A stretch of DNA of 64,000 nt from Methanobrevibacter ruminantium (GTDB lineage Archaea > Methanobacteriota > Methanobacteria > Methanobacteriales > Methanobacteriaceae), in NCBI GenBank assembly GCA_004553595.1, contig SFKZ01000003.1, positions 1 to 64,000 on the forward strand, given 5' to 3'. The notes beneath the pieces were generated by a model, which had not been told where the DNA came from, did not search any database, and saw only the letters and a program-made list of their open reading frames with translations. Below are positions 8,897 to 18,068 of this stretch, piece by piece. Numbering within the stretch: position 1 is the first letter of the stretch; each line of letters opens with the position of its first letter. The translations under genes were made by a program, and so were the position numbers.

Positions 8897-9649
8897 TTAG
8901 GGCTCCCAGACTCCTAAAAGCTTTTCAACTTCATCTTGGAAATCCAAGAACTCTCTTGATTCTCTTTGACGAGGTCTTTCAAGAGGAACCTCTACTACGT
9001 CTTTTATTCTACCTGGCCTTTTATCCATAATCACAATCTTGTCTGCCAAATAGACCGCTTCATCAACATCGTGAGTGACGAAAAGAATAGTGGTTTCAAA
9101 TCTTTTCCAAACTCCAATCAATTGTTCCTGCAAGGTATGCCTATTCAACATATCAACTGCTGAAAACGGCTCATCCATAAGCAAGACAGGAGTGTGGTTC
9201 AATAAGGAACGGATAATAGCCACCCTTTGCTTCATACCACCTGAAAGCTCATGAGGATAACTGTATTTAAAGTCAGCCAATCCAACTCTTTCAAGATATC
9301 TTTCAGCAGCAGCAAGATTTTCCTCTTTACTATGCTCTCCGGATAAATTTAAACCAAACATTACATTATCTAAAACATTTAACCAAGGGAATAAAGAATA
9401 TTGTTGGAAAATGAACCCTCTTTCCTTAGAAGGACCTTCTACAAGTTCTACTCTATCGTAAATCTCACCTTCATCAGGTTCTTCCAAACCTGCAACCATT
9501 CTTAGAAGGGTTGTTTTCCCACAACCGGAAGGCCCTAAAAGACAGATGAGCTCTCCATCATCAACATGCAAATTGACATCTTTTAAAGCCAGGAAATCTT
9601 TATCTTTAGTAATAAATGATTTAGAAACATTTTTTATATCAATTGCCAA
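8897..9649 (-). CDS. ABC transporter ATP-binding protein (NitT/TauT/Ssu type)
   Basis: This is the ATPase of a small-molecule importer. The 250-residue protein has Walker A GPSGCGKTTLL, Q-loop FIFQQYSLFPWLNV, signature LSGGMKQRVAI, Walker B VLLMDEPF and switch His in FVTHDVDEA, all intact. FPWLNVLDNV is typical of nitrate/sulfonate/taurine ATPases. The start is best placed at TTG 9649, with AGGTG 6 nt upstream; the alternative GTG 9658 is part of that site. A permease and a binding protein follow upstream on the same strand. Substrate cannot be told from sequence; sulfonates such as coenzyme M precursors are one possibility. Confidence 0.9.
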   Translation of the reverse strand: MAIDIKNVSKSFITKDKDFLALKDVNLHVDDGELICLLGPSGCGKTTLLRMVAGLEEPDEGEIYDRVELVEGPSKERGFIFQQYSLFPWLNVLDNVMFGLNLSGEHSKEENLAAAERYLERVGLADFKYSYPHELSGGMKQRVAIIRSLLNHTPVLLMDEPFSAVDMLNRHTLQEQLIGVWKRFETTILFVTHDVDEAVYLADKIVIMDKRPGRIKDVVEVPLERPRQRESREFLDFQDEVEKLLGVWEP

Positions 9650-9711
9650 TATAAACACCTTTTATTAATATCTAACACTGATAAATCTTTTTTCTCTTAA
9701 TCATCCCTAAT

Positions 9712-10455
9712 TTACCAGAATATTCTATCTTGTGCTTTTCTAAATCCATAATCAAATAAAATACCGATTAAACCAATAATTATCATACCAACTACAACAG
9801 TTCCTGGTTGGAACAATTGACTTGCAGTCAAGATCATATATCCTAAACCTCTGCTTGAAGCAATCATCTCAGCGGATACGGTACACATCAAAGCGATACT
9901 TACACCTACCTTAAGCCCTGATACAATGTAAGGCAATGCAGAAGGAAGCACGATTTGAGTCAATATATTCCAATTGTTAGCACCTAAAGTCTGAGCAGCT
10001 TCAATCAATACCTTATCGGTTCTCTTTACACCGTCAATGGTGTATACAAGTACAGAGAATACACAACCGATGAAGATAACGAATACTGCTGAAGATAATC
10101 CTATGCCAAACCATAAAATGGAAAATGGAATCCAAGAGATAGGTGGAATAGGCCTTAAGATACTAATGATCAAGGAACTTAATCTATCTAAAGTTTCATA
10201 CCATCCAAGAATTATTCCTAAAGGAATTGCAACTGCTGATGCAAGTATAATACCTGAAAATACCTTTACAAGAGTGCTTGAGGTATGCATGAACAATTTT
10301 CCATTGCTTAATAAAGTCCAAGCCGCAGTGAATACGTTTAAAGGACTTGGTAAAATATAGTATGGAATCAAATGCAAACCATCAGTAAGCAAATACCAAA
10401 TAATGAGAAGTATTGCCGGTAAGATAAATGGTAATAATTCTTTCTTAATATTCAT
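9712..10455 (-). CDS. ABC transporter permease (NitT/TauT/Ssu type)
   Basis: A 247-residue integral membrane protein with about six hydrophobic segments. It carries the conserved cytoplasmic EAA loop EAAQTLGANNWNILTQIVLP, which docks to the ATPase, and the PIPPISWIPFSILWFG segment common to nitrate/sulfonate/taurine permeases. GTGATTTA precedes ATG 10455. It lies between the ATPase and binding-protein genes in one orientation, forming the membrane part of the importer. Confidence 0.92.
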   Translation of the reverse strand: MNIKKELLPFILPAILLIIWYLLTDGLHLIPYYILPSPLNVFTAAWTLLSNGKLFMHTSSTLVKVFSGIILASAVAIPLGIILGWYETLDRLSSLIISILRPIPPISWIPFSILWFGIGLSSAVFVIFIGCVFSVLVYTIDGVKRTDKVLIEAAQTLGANNWNILTQIVLPSALPYIVSGLKVGVSIALMCTVSAEMIASSRGLGYMILTASQLFQPGTVVVGMIIIGLIGILFDYGFRKAQDRIFW

Positions 10456-10710
10456 TAAATCACTATCTTAAATTGTTTTAATATAATTTATTAACTAACA
10501 ATTAATATCACCGATTAGAAATCGAAAATCAAAAATAATTAATTAATGAATTACATCATTCATATATTAATAATTAACTTTCTTTAATATATATAATTTA
10601 GCATTTAAAAAAAGTCAAGTATAGATGAGAATAAAAAAATCAAAAATAAATAAGAAAATTAAAAAAATAGAAAAAATAAGAATTGCTCAAATAGAGCAAG
10701 TCTTATAAAT

Positions 10711-11658
10711 TTATAAATCTGCGAAGATTTGATCTTGAGTTAAAGGTTTTTGTAAAAGACCTAATTTTACTTCAAGGTTCATGAATGCCATTACATTTTG
10801 TTTGTAAGTGCTGTCTAAACCGGAAATGAAAGTAGTGTCTTTGATTACACTTGCTTGCAAGTCTTTATCAGGAACAATGTCTTCAGGTAAGCATGCAGCT
10901 GCTTCTGCAGGGTTTTCATTAGTGAATGCAGTCGCATTTTCATGAGCAGCTAAGACTTTTTTCAATTCTTCAGGATGATTTTTGATGAAGTCTTCTCTTG
11001 CTACAACACAACAGCATGGGTGACCAGGAATGATTTCTCCACTAGTTTCAACTAATTTACCGTCACCGTTTTTAACTGCAATGGAAGCATATGGTTCCCA
11101 AATGATCATAGCATCAACTTGACCCGCTTTTAAAGCATCAGTCATTTGAGCAGCTTTCATGGTAGTGAATTCAACATCACTGGTTTTAACGCCAGCTTGG
11201 GTTAAAGCAGAGGTTAAAAGCATGTTTTGAATGGTTGCTTCACCAGGGGTTGCTACAGTTTTGCCTTTTAAGTCAGCAACAGTGTTGATTCCACTGTTTT
11301 TATTAGCAACAATAGAACTTCCTTCAATTTGAGCACCGGATACAACTTTTACTGGAACTCCTTGAGAAATGGAAGACATTACAGGAGTGATACCTGCATA
11401 ACCAATATCGATATCTCCACTTGTCATAGCAGTCATTAAGTCTCCACCATTGTTAAATTGGGTTAATTCAACAGTAAGACCTTGATCTTCAAACATTTTC
11501 TTTTCTTGTGCAACGAAAAGTGCGGTGTCGTGATCGGATGGTAAGTGACCGATTCTTACAACATTGTCACCAGAGCCACCGCTGGTTGCAAAGTAAGCAC
11601 CTACAGCTACAAGAGCTATAATTACAACAGCAATAATTGCTAAAATTTTTTTATCCAT
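10711..11658 (-). CDS. ABC transporter substrate-binding protein (NMT1/SsuA-like)
   Basis: A 315-residue exported binding protein for the adjacent importer. An N-terminal signal or anchor (ILAIIAVVIIALVAVGAYF, residues 4-22) is followed by a Ser/Gly linker and a periplasmic-binding-type-2 fold (VVRIGHLPSDHDTALFVAQEKKMFEDQGL; DLMTAMTSGDIDIGYAGITP; ATPGEATIQNMLL; DAMIIWEPYA). An unusual Cys triplet occurs in GHPCCCVVARE near residue 220. ATG 11658 is chosen over the GTG 9 nt upstream, which is part of the ribosome binding site. Ligand is not identifiable; the fold is shared by nitrate, taurine, sulfonate and thiamine-precursor binders. Confidence 0.9.
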   Translation of the reverse strand: MDKKILAIIAVVIIALVAVGAYFATSGGSGDNVVRIGHLPSDHDTALFVAQEKKMFEDQGLTVELTQFNNGGDLMTAMTSGDIDIGYAGITPVMSSISQGVPVKVVSGAQIEGSSIVANKNSGINTVADLKGKTVATPGEATIQNMLLTSALTQAGVKTSDVEFTTMKAAQMTDALKAGQVDAMIIWEPYASIAVKNGDGKLVETSGEIIPGHPCCCVVAREDFIKNHPEELKKVLAAHENATAFTNENPAEAAACLPEDIVPDKDLQASVIKDTTFISGLDSTYKQNVMAFMNLEVKLGLLQKPLTQDQIFADL

Positions 11659-11675
11659 AAAAATCACTTTAATTT

Positions 11676-11708
11676 TTAAAATTAAACAAAAGGTTCTTAT
11701 ATAATCTC
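11676..11708 (-). promoter_or_regulatory. Probable promoter of the ABC transporter operon
   Basis: On the minus strand a TATA-like GATTATATAAG (about 11698-11708) lies so that transcription would start near 11676, giving a leader of some 20 nt before the binding-protein ATG 11658. It is a pattern match only. Confidence 0.4.
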
Positions 11709-12309
11709 ATTTTGAAATTTCATTTCATATAAAAGCATTTAAAATAATAAGTTGTTTTTTTATAAATCATTTTAATAATTTAGAAAAAACTAATAATTTA
11801 AAATAAAGGTTTAATTTGAAATTAAAAAGGTATTTATCAATAAGCCTTTATGTATTAATAAAATATAATTTAAAAACTTATTACTTATATTAATGATTGA
11901 TAAACAAAGTATATAATGTTTTTCATTAAATAAAGGCATGATAGATTAATAGTACAAAAAATAACTGAAATACTGACAAATAGATATTAATTAAACTATT
12001 AAAAAAGGGCTAAATTGAAAAAATAGTACTGAAAATAAATTATTTTTAAAAATATATGAAAAAAATCATAATAAGGACTATTTAAAGAATTTTACTTGGT
12101 TAATTATAAAATATATAACAATTGTTAAATACTAATATGCTTACATATTTGCACTATTAAAGTTACAAAAACTAGAAAAGATGCACTAATAAACTAACAA
12201 TGATAACCACATTAAGTATTAAAAATTGCCAATATTAGAATAGGAAAAGATGGAAAATAAGGATAAAAAATAAGGATAAAAAATAAGGATATAAAATAAG
12301 CATAAAAGA
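11709..12309. other. Gene-free AT-rich stretch
   Basis: About 600 bp with no supported gene. The left edge of the zinc-ribbon gene's 3' side (12244-12301) holds a loose repeat of AAAATAAGGAT. No GC-rich or paired segment stands out. Confidence 0.5.
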
Positions 12310-12693
12310 TTATTCATCTATATCAAAGAATTCAGGATTGCTCAATAGTTTATCCCTAAACAATTTGGATATTCTTGAAATGCATTGCCTGCTGTAATCC
12401 AACTCTTCAGACAATTGAGTGGTTGTTTTCTTATCCAAATTAAATAGGATATATAACATTACATTTAGAGGTATTTTGCTCTTATGGAAGATTGTTCCTG
12501 AAAAGTCATTGAAGTTAGCGCCACAATCCTTGCACACATATCTTCTTGCCCTTCCTTGGTTTCCCCTACTGTTAACGTTATATGATTTGCATTTAGGACA
12601 ATAGACTCCATTAACCCAACGGACACTCCTAAAGAATGCCATAGCTACCTGATCATCAGGAATTTCTACATTCGGATTAATAATATCTTTCAT
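12310..12693 (-). CDS. Solitary transposase-type zinc ribbon / helix-turn-helix protein (IS1595-like)
   Basis: A 127-residue protein starts MKDIINPNVEIPDDQVAMAFFRSVRW, then has a zinc ribbon with CPKCKSYNVNSRG and YVCKDCGANFNDFSGTIFHKSKIPL. That matches the zf-ISXO2 N-terminal domain of IS1595-family transposases. A short helix-turn-helix-like end (TTQLSEELDYSRQCISRISKLF) follows and the protein stops. The DDE catalytic domain is absent and no terminal inverted repeats are seen. It is either a remnant or a domesticated DNA-binding protein. The start at ATG 12693 is where family similarity begins. The zinc-ribbon call is firm, the role unknown. Confidence 0.8.
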   Translation of the reverse strand: MKDIINPNVEIPDDQVAMAFFRSVRWVNGVYCPKCKSYNVNSRGNQGRARRYVCKDCGANFNDFSGTIFHKSKIPLNVMLYILFNLDKKTTTQLSEELDYSRQCISRISKLFRDKLLSNPEFFDIDE

Positions 12694-12825
12694 GATAACA
12701 ACTATTATTATTAAAATATATATAATTTTTGACATGTTTGTAATACTTGAAAAATTAAGGAAGTATAACATGAAGATTCATAAAAATCATCAGAAAATAT
12801 ACTATGAAAATGAAATAATCTAAAC

Positions 12826-12834
12826 ATATAAATA
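12826..12834 (+). promoter_or_regulatory. TATA box of the CofE-like gene
   Basis: The sequence ACATATAAATATAA near 12824-12837 is a good archaeal TATA element. Transcription would start near 12855, just before the hairpin at 12860-12879. Confidence 0.45.
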
Positions 12835-12859
12835 TAATTAAAAAAATAAAATAAATAGG

Positions 12860-12879
12860 TTGTTGGAATTATCCAACAA
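12860..12879 (+). promoter_or_regulatory. Perfect 8-bp inverted repeat in the leader of the CofE-like gene
   Basis: TTGTTGGA/TCCAACAA with a 4-nt loop (ATTA) ends 26 nt before ATG 12906, and lies right at the predicted transcript start. It could be an operator for a dimeric repressor or an mRNA 5' hairpin. Confidence 0.6.
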
Positions 12880-12905
12880 ATTTATGTTTATTAGGAGTAA
12901 TAAAA

Positions 12906-14090
12906 ATGAGATGTGTTGGTACTGTTGTACGTGGAATAAGAACACCCATTATTAAAGAAAACGATGATTTAGCTACCATAGTTGTAGATTCATTGATGGC
13001 CGCAAAGGAGAGTGAAGGATTCGAATTCAAAGACAAGGATATCGTTGCAATTACCGAAGCAGTTGTAGGTATTTCAGAAGGAAACTATGTAACTGTAGAT
13101 GATGTTGCAGAAGATTTGCAAAACAAATTCCCATCTAAAAACATTGGAGTGACAAACCCTATCTTAAGTAGAAACAGATTCTCCATTATCTTAAAAGGTA
13201 TTGCAAGAGCAATGGACAAGATCACTCTTTTAACTTCATTCCCTTCAGACGAAGTAGGAAACGGTATCTTAGATGAAGAAGTTTTAGACAAAAGCGAATA
13301 CAATTTAGGAAGCGTCATCACTGAAGATGAATATAAAGAAACTTTCGGTTCATGGAAACACCCATTCACCGGAATCAATATGATTGACTTTTACAGAGAA
13401 TTGATTGAAAGCGAAAACTGTGAAGTTGAATTTGTCTTCTCAAATGATGTAAAAACAATCCTTGACTATAACACTGATGTCTTAACATGTGATATCCATA
13501 CCAGAGAAAAAACCACAAAAATGCTTAAAGAAGAAGGAGCTCATGTATTCGGACTTCACGAAGTATTAACTGAACCTGTCGGAGATTCCGGATGCAACCC
13601 TGATTTCGGATTGCTCGGTTCCAACAAGGCAACTGAAGAAAGATTAAAATTATTCCCAAAAACAGGATACACTCTCGTTAGAGAAGTACAAAAAAGATTG
13701 ATTGACCTTACCGGCAAACAAATTGAAGTTATGGTTTACGGTGACGGTGCATTCAAAGACCCTGTCGGAAAGATTTGGGAATTAGCTGATCCTGTTGTTT
13801 CACCAGCACATACCGATGGATTGGTAGGATATCCTAATGAAATCAAATTGAAATACGTTTCTGACAATAAATTCGCTGACTTGAAAGGAGACGAATTGAA
13901 AGAAGCAATCAAAGAAGAAATCAGACAAAAAGATGAAGACTTAACCGGGCAAATGATTACCGAAGGAACCACACCAAGAGTATTGACTGACTTAATCGGT
14001 TCATTATGTGACTTAACCAGTGGTTCTGGAGATAAAGGAACTCCAGTTATATTCATCCAAGGATACTTCGATAATTTAGCAAACGACTAA
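12906..14090 (+). CDS. CofE-like F420-0:gamma-glutamyl ligase family protein
   Basis: This 394-residue protein belongs to the F420 gamma-glutamyl ligase (CofE, PF01996) superfamily but is much longer than canonical CofE (about 250 aa). Visible features are GTVVRGIRTPIIKENDDLATIVVDSL at the start, the DIVAITEAVVGISEGNYVTVDD block, DIHTREKT, VMVYGDGAFKDPVGKIWELADPVVSPA, and GTTPRVLTDLIGSLCDLTSGSGDKGTP at the end. The long form is one I recall mainly from clostridia and Methanobacteriales; its substrate is not known. It should not be equated with true CofE. AGGAG precedes ATG 12906. It stands alone with its own TATA box and a leader hairpin. Confidence 0.8.
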   Translation: MRCVGTVVRGIRTPIIKENDDLATIVVDSLMAAKESEGFEFKDKDIVAITEAVVGISEGNYVTVDDVAEDLQNKFPSKNIGVTNPILSRNRFSIILKGIARAMDKITLLTSFPSDEVGNGILDEEVLDKSEYNLGSVITEDEYKETFGSWKHPFTGINMIDFYRELIESENCEVEFVFSNDVKTILDYNTDVLTCDIHTREKTTKMLKEEGAHVFGLHEVLTEPVGDSGCNPDFGLLGSNKATEERLKLFPKTGYTLVREVQKRLIDLTGKQIEVMVYGDGAFKDPVGKIWELADPVVSPAHTDGLVGYPNEIKLKYVSDNKFADLKGDELKEAIKEEIRQKDEDLTGQMITEGTTPRVLTDLIGSLCDLTSGSGDKGTPVIFIQGYFDNLAND

Positions 14091-14348
14091 TTATCGAACC
14101 TTTTTTCTTTTTTTCTTTTAAATTTACTTTTTAATTTCAACTATCTTAACCCTTCTACTATTCGTACTATTTTTTAAAATTTAAAACTTTTAAGATTTAA
14201 ACACTAATTCTTTAAAAACTTATTAATTAGATTAATAATAAATAATATTAAATAATGAACAAAAATCTATTTACTGATTAATTTTTTAATCTTTTTCTTA
14301 ATTAAAATTAAAATAAAAACTACGGCAAAACAACAAAAGGTTTTTAAT

Positions 14349-16114
14349 ATGAATTGCCAAAGGCTATACGAAAATGAAGATTTGGAAAACAAGATATATG
14401 ACATTGTTTTAGAAAACAATGATTATGCTGATGCTTTAAGAAACAATAATCATTATGATTTTCATTATTTCCTTTCTCCATTCAGACACGACTTATTCAT
14501 ATGGTATCCATTTAAAAAGGAAGGAAGCCTATTGGAGATAGGTGCCGGTTATGGCCAATTAACCTCATTATTCACACAAAAAGTCAATCGTGTCGTTGCA
14601 ATTGAGGATAGGCAGTCAAATGCAATATCATCTCAAAAAGAGCTGAAGATGCAACTGTTTTGCTTTCTGATTTTGATGATATTGAATTAGAGGAAAAATT
14701 TGATTATATCGTTTTATGCAATGTCTTTGAATATACAAAATCCTTTGTCAAGTCTGAAAATCCTTATGTTGACTATTTGAATTATCTAAAAGGATTCCTA
14801 AAGGAAGATGGAGTGATATTCTTAGCCTTAAGCAATCGTTTAGGCTTAAAGTACTTTGCAGGATTCAAAGAGGAACCTACAAATCAACTGTTCGCGGGAA
14901 TCAAGGAATACTTTAACACAGATTCAATCCAAACATTTTCAAAGACTGAAATCACTAAGATCATTGAAAAAGCAGGTTTTTCCAATTATAAGTTTTATTA
15001 CCCATATCCTGATCACGAATTCCCTCAGATTCTTCATACTGACAAATTAATTAACACAATCCTTGATAAAGGCATTTACAGATATCGTAACGAAAGAATT
15101 CTCTTCTTTGAAGAAAAGAAATTAGATCTAATCGTATCTGAAGAAAATTTATCCCAATATTTCAGCAATTCCTTTTTAATTGAAATTAGATCCTCTGATA
15201 ATGATTATCCAACAGATGATATGGATTTCATTAAAATAGCTACAGATAGAAAAGAGGAATTTAACACATATACAATTATTTGGTCTAATGGGAAAGTTTC
15301 CAAATCCCCTTTAACATCAAAAGCAAATGACCATATAAAAAGAATGTTTGAAGGAAGAAAAAATGACATAGGTAAAATCAGATGCTTAAATTCAGAAATG
15401 AAAGGGAATTCTCTTTATTATGACTTATTAAAACAATCATCCTATGAATATTTGCTTCTTGATGCAGTTGTTAAAAAAGATAAAGAAAAATTCTTTAAGT
15501 TAATTGAATCTTTTTATGATGCAATGTTCTATAATTCATTTGAATCTGATGAATATGCCACTGAAGAATTCTTGAAGATTTTTAAGGTGAAATCCGACAT
15601 TAAATTCCATTGCCACGAAAAATCCAATTGGGATTTGAATTTCAACAACCTATTCTTAGTTGATGGTGAATTTACTGCTATTGATTATGAATAGACCTTT
15701 AATTTCCCAATACCCCTTGAATATCTATTTTGGGAAATAATCGATTCCCATCTCATCTTCAACCATTTTGTAAATGAATTTACGAATATTGAAAAAATAT
15801 ACAATCATCTCAATTTAGATATCGGAAATTTAGATTTGTTCAGAACATGGGAAAATAATTTCTTAAATTATATAATAGACCATCCCCCTTATTTAAGAGA
15901 AAAAATAATACCTTTAGAAAATATCGAAAAATATGATAAAGTTCAAAAAGAGATCGCTTTGAAAAATAAAGAGATTGAAAAGAAAAATAAAGTGATGAAG
16001 AGGAAAGACAGAGCGATAAAGAAAAAGAATAAAGAAATAAAAAGCTTATTAAATTCAAATTCATGGAAAATTACAAAACCATTAAGAAAGTTAAAATCAG
16101 TTTTTAAAAAGTAG
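14349..16114 (+). pseudogene. SAM methyltransferase with glycan-enzyme-like tail, broken by frameshift and TAG
   Basis: Three open segments read as one protein. The first (14349-14690) has a methyltransferase motif I, LLEIGAGYGQLTSLF, and runs out of frame after NAISSQK. Reading continues one base back at an A5 run near 14634-14638 (RAEDATVLLSDFDDIELEEKFDYIVL, motif post-I to IV). This frame goes to TAG 15692-15694 in DYE-stop-TFNFPIPLEYLFWEI, where a Trp codon (TGG) is expected. The same frame then continues to 16114 with a Lys/Glu-rich coiled coil and the tail NSNSWKITKPLRKLKS, a motif common at the end of cell-surface glycosyltransferases and related enzymes. It therefore needed two changes to break. 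It was probably involved in surface polysaccharide modification. Confidence 0.8.
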
Positions 16115-16189
16115 ATAATTAAAATTAATTAAATAAAAAATTATTAAAAAAATAAGAAAAATAAAAAAATAGTAAAAAGTGAAAAAGAA

Positions 16190-17209
16190 TTATAATAATT
16201 CTTTTCTTAAGTCAATAGTGTCCTTTAAGTCAGGCCCAGTTGAAATGATTGTTACTGGCACACCAGTCTCTTGTTCTATTTCTGAAATGAAAGCCTTGGT
16301 TTCAGCAGATAATTGGCCGTAATCCTGTACACGAGCGCAGTCAAATAACTTATCGACACATGTTAAAGCTATTTGGGTAGCTCCATTTATTCTGCAGGAT
16401 TCCTTAGCAAGTTCCATATCAAAGTAACCGATTCTTCTACGTCTTCCAGTTACAACACCATACTCTTCAAGACCTTTGCTTTCAGCTTCCTCTTGAGTCA
16501 TTTCTGTTGGGAAAGGACCTTCTCCAACACGGGAAATGTAGGATTTGAATACATTTATGACCTCATCCACTTTAGTTGGCCCTACACCGACATCTGCTGC
16601 AAAAGTTGATGCAGTAGTGTCCTTGCTGGTTACATACGGATATGATCCGTAATAAAGTGAAAGTGCAAATCCTTGGGAACCTTCAATGAATACGTCTTCT
16701 CCATTGCCAATAGCTTCATTGCATGCAAGAGAGACATCAGCAAGATAATCTTCAAGTTCAGGAACATCCTTTGCAAGGCCAACTGACCTCAGTACATGGT
16801 CTGAATTAGCAGGCCCGCAACCGGATCCTGTACTTCCAATCTTTTTAGCCAAATGCTCGGAATTTTTATCTCTGGAAATATGTTCCTCAGTAATGATTGC
16901 GCATCTTGGGTCTACAAGCATTCTTTCCTTTACATTGTATTTCTTCAAGTCTTCGAATTCCTTAAATAATACATCTGGGTTTACTAAAACTCCTGCACCA
17001 ATCATGAGTTGAGCATCTTTATGAACAAAACCAGATGGAGTTAATCTTAAACCATATTTTTCTCCATTGAATTCAACAGAATGCCCTGCATTTGGCCCAA
17101 CACCTGCACGGGCAATAATACTTGGCTTATCATTATCACAGAGATAGGTAATGCATTTTCCTTTACCTTCATCTCCCCAAGCTCCACCAACTAGTATACT
17201 ACAAGTCAT
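16190..17209 (-). CDS. purA: Adenylosuccinate synthetase (short archaeal form)
   Basis: PurA joins IMP and aspartate using GTP, the first step from IMP to AMP. The 339-residue protein has the P-loop-like GGAWGDEGKGKCITYL (residues 8-23), GPNAGHSVEF with the catalytic His, GSTGSGCGPANSDH, the TSKDTTASTFAADVGVGPTK IMP-binding segment and VTGRRRRIGYFD. It is about 90 residues shorter than bacterial PurA, which is normal for archaea. GGAGATTTTAA precedes ATG 17209. It is convergent with the broken methyltransferase gene. Confidence 0.96.
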   Translation of the reverse strand: MTCSILVGGAWGDEGKGKCITYLCDNDKPSIIARAGVGPNAGHSVEFNGEKYGLRLTPSGFVHKDAQLMIGAGVLVNPDVLFKEFEDLKKYNVKERMLVDPRCAIITEEHISRDKNSEHLAKKIGSTGSGCGPANSDHVLRSVGLAKDVPELEDYLADVSLACNEAIGNGEDVFIEGSQGFALSLYYGSYPYVTSKDTTASTFAADVGVGPTKVDEVINVFKSYISRVGEGPFPTEMTQEEAESKGLEEYGVVTGRRRRIGYFDMELAKESCRINGATQIALTCVDKLFDCARVQDYGQLSAETKAFISEIEQETGVPVTIISTGPDLKDTIDLRKELL

Positions 17210-17488
17210 TTAAAATCTCCTTTTTAAAATATTATTTTAGTTAGTTTTACAACAAGTCTAAGTGTAGTTTAAAATTGCATAATTATTATAATTTGAATTT
17301 AATGTTTAAGCATAGCTTTAAGTATAATTTAAGTATAGTAAGTTGTTAAATATAGTTCGATAACCATATATATTATATTTTTCAACATTAATAAAGATTA
17401 TCATGAATTGAAAAAATTAAAAAATAGCTTTAAAGAATATACAAAATTATAGAAAAATAGCGGAATCCAATAGGAAAAGTGAAGATTT

Positions 17489-18031
17489 TTAAGCATCTTC
17501 CAATATTTCCAATAGCTTTTGAAGATATAAGTATCTCTCATACTTGAATTGCTCATTGTTTGCTAAAAATGCATCCAAGACATGTGAATTCATTTGACGT
17601 AAAATGGATAATTGAATAATGTTCTTTACATCCTCATCAATCTTTCCCTGAAGAATCAATTGCCCAAAGCCAGTGGCTATTATTGTATAGTCAAGACTCA
17701 TCAATTCCTCGTAAAAGTCCATATCCTGAATGATTTTCAATATATTTTTACTTTCAATGATGTCATCATTAAAGTCTTCCAATTCCAAGTCCCAAGACTC
17801 TAAAATCCATATGAAACATTCGATTATAGAGGTTTTTGGATTTTCAGCCAACCAGTTTGAAATTTCACAAAATGCAATATACGCCTCTTCACATCCAAAA
17901 GGAGAAAGTTCATCAGTTGCATCCCAGAAGAACTTATAGTCAGCAATCTCTACTGCACGATTATTAGGCACTTCTCCAAAGAAATGGCTGTTGTCTTCCA
18001 AATAGTTATAACCTTTTTTCAATTGTTCCAT
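17489..18031 (-). CDS. Uncharacterised acidic protein (180 aa)
   Basis: I do not recognise this family. The protein is acidic, helix-rich and soluble, with no signal peptide or membrane segment. Aromatic residues cluster in ADYKFFWDATDELSPFGCEEAYIAFCEISNWL. GGTGAATTT precedes ATG 18031. It is the last of four similarly sized minus-strand genes (17.5-20.1 kb), two of which look like DUF6882 and DUF6891 proteins. Small acidic neighbours of this kind sometimes act as immunity proteins, but no toxin gene is visible here. Confidence 0.7.
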   Translation of the reverse strand: MEQLKKGYNYLEDNSHFFGEVPNNRAVEIADYKFFWDATDELSPFGCEEAYIAFCEISNWLAENPKTSIIECFIWILESWDLELEDFNDDIIESKNILKIIQDMDFYEELMSLDYTIIATGFGQLILQGKIDEDVKNIIQLSILRQMNSHVLDAFLANNEQFKYERYLYLQKLLEILEDA

Positions 18032-18068
18032 AAATTCACCAAAACGATTAGTTTAGAGAGAATCAAAA

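Noticed and set aside
14634..14640. Programmed -1 frameshift at the A-run
   Set aside because: The site (TCT CAA AAA GAG) does not allow both tRNAs to re-pair after slippage, and a later stop breaks the gene anyway.
15692..15694. TAG read as pyrrolysine
   Set aside because: No pyl genes are seen, the position fits Trp (TGG) in the family, and a frameshift also breaks the gene.
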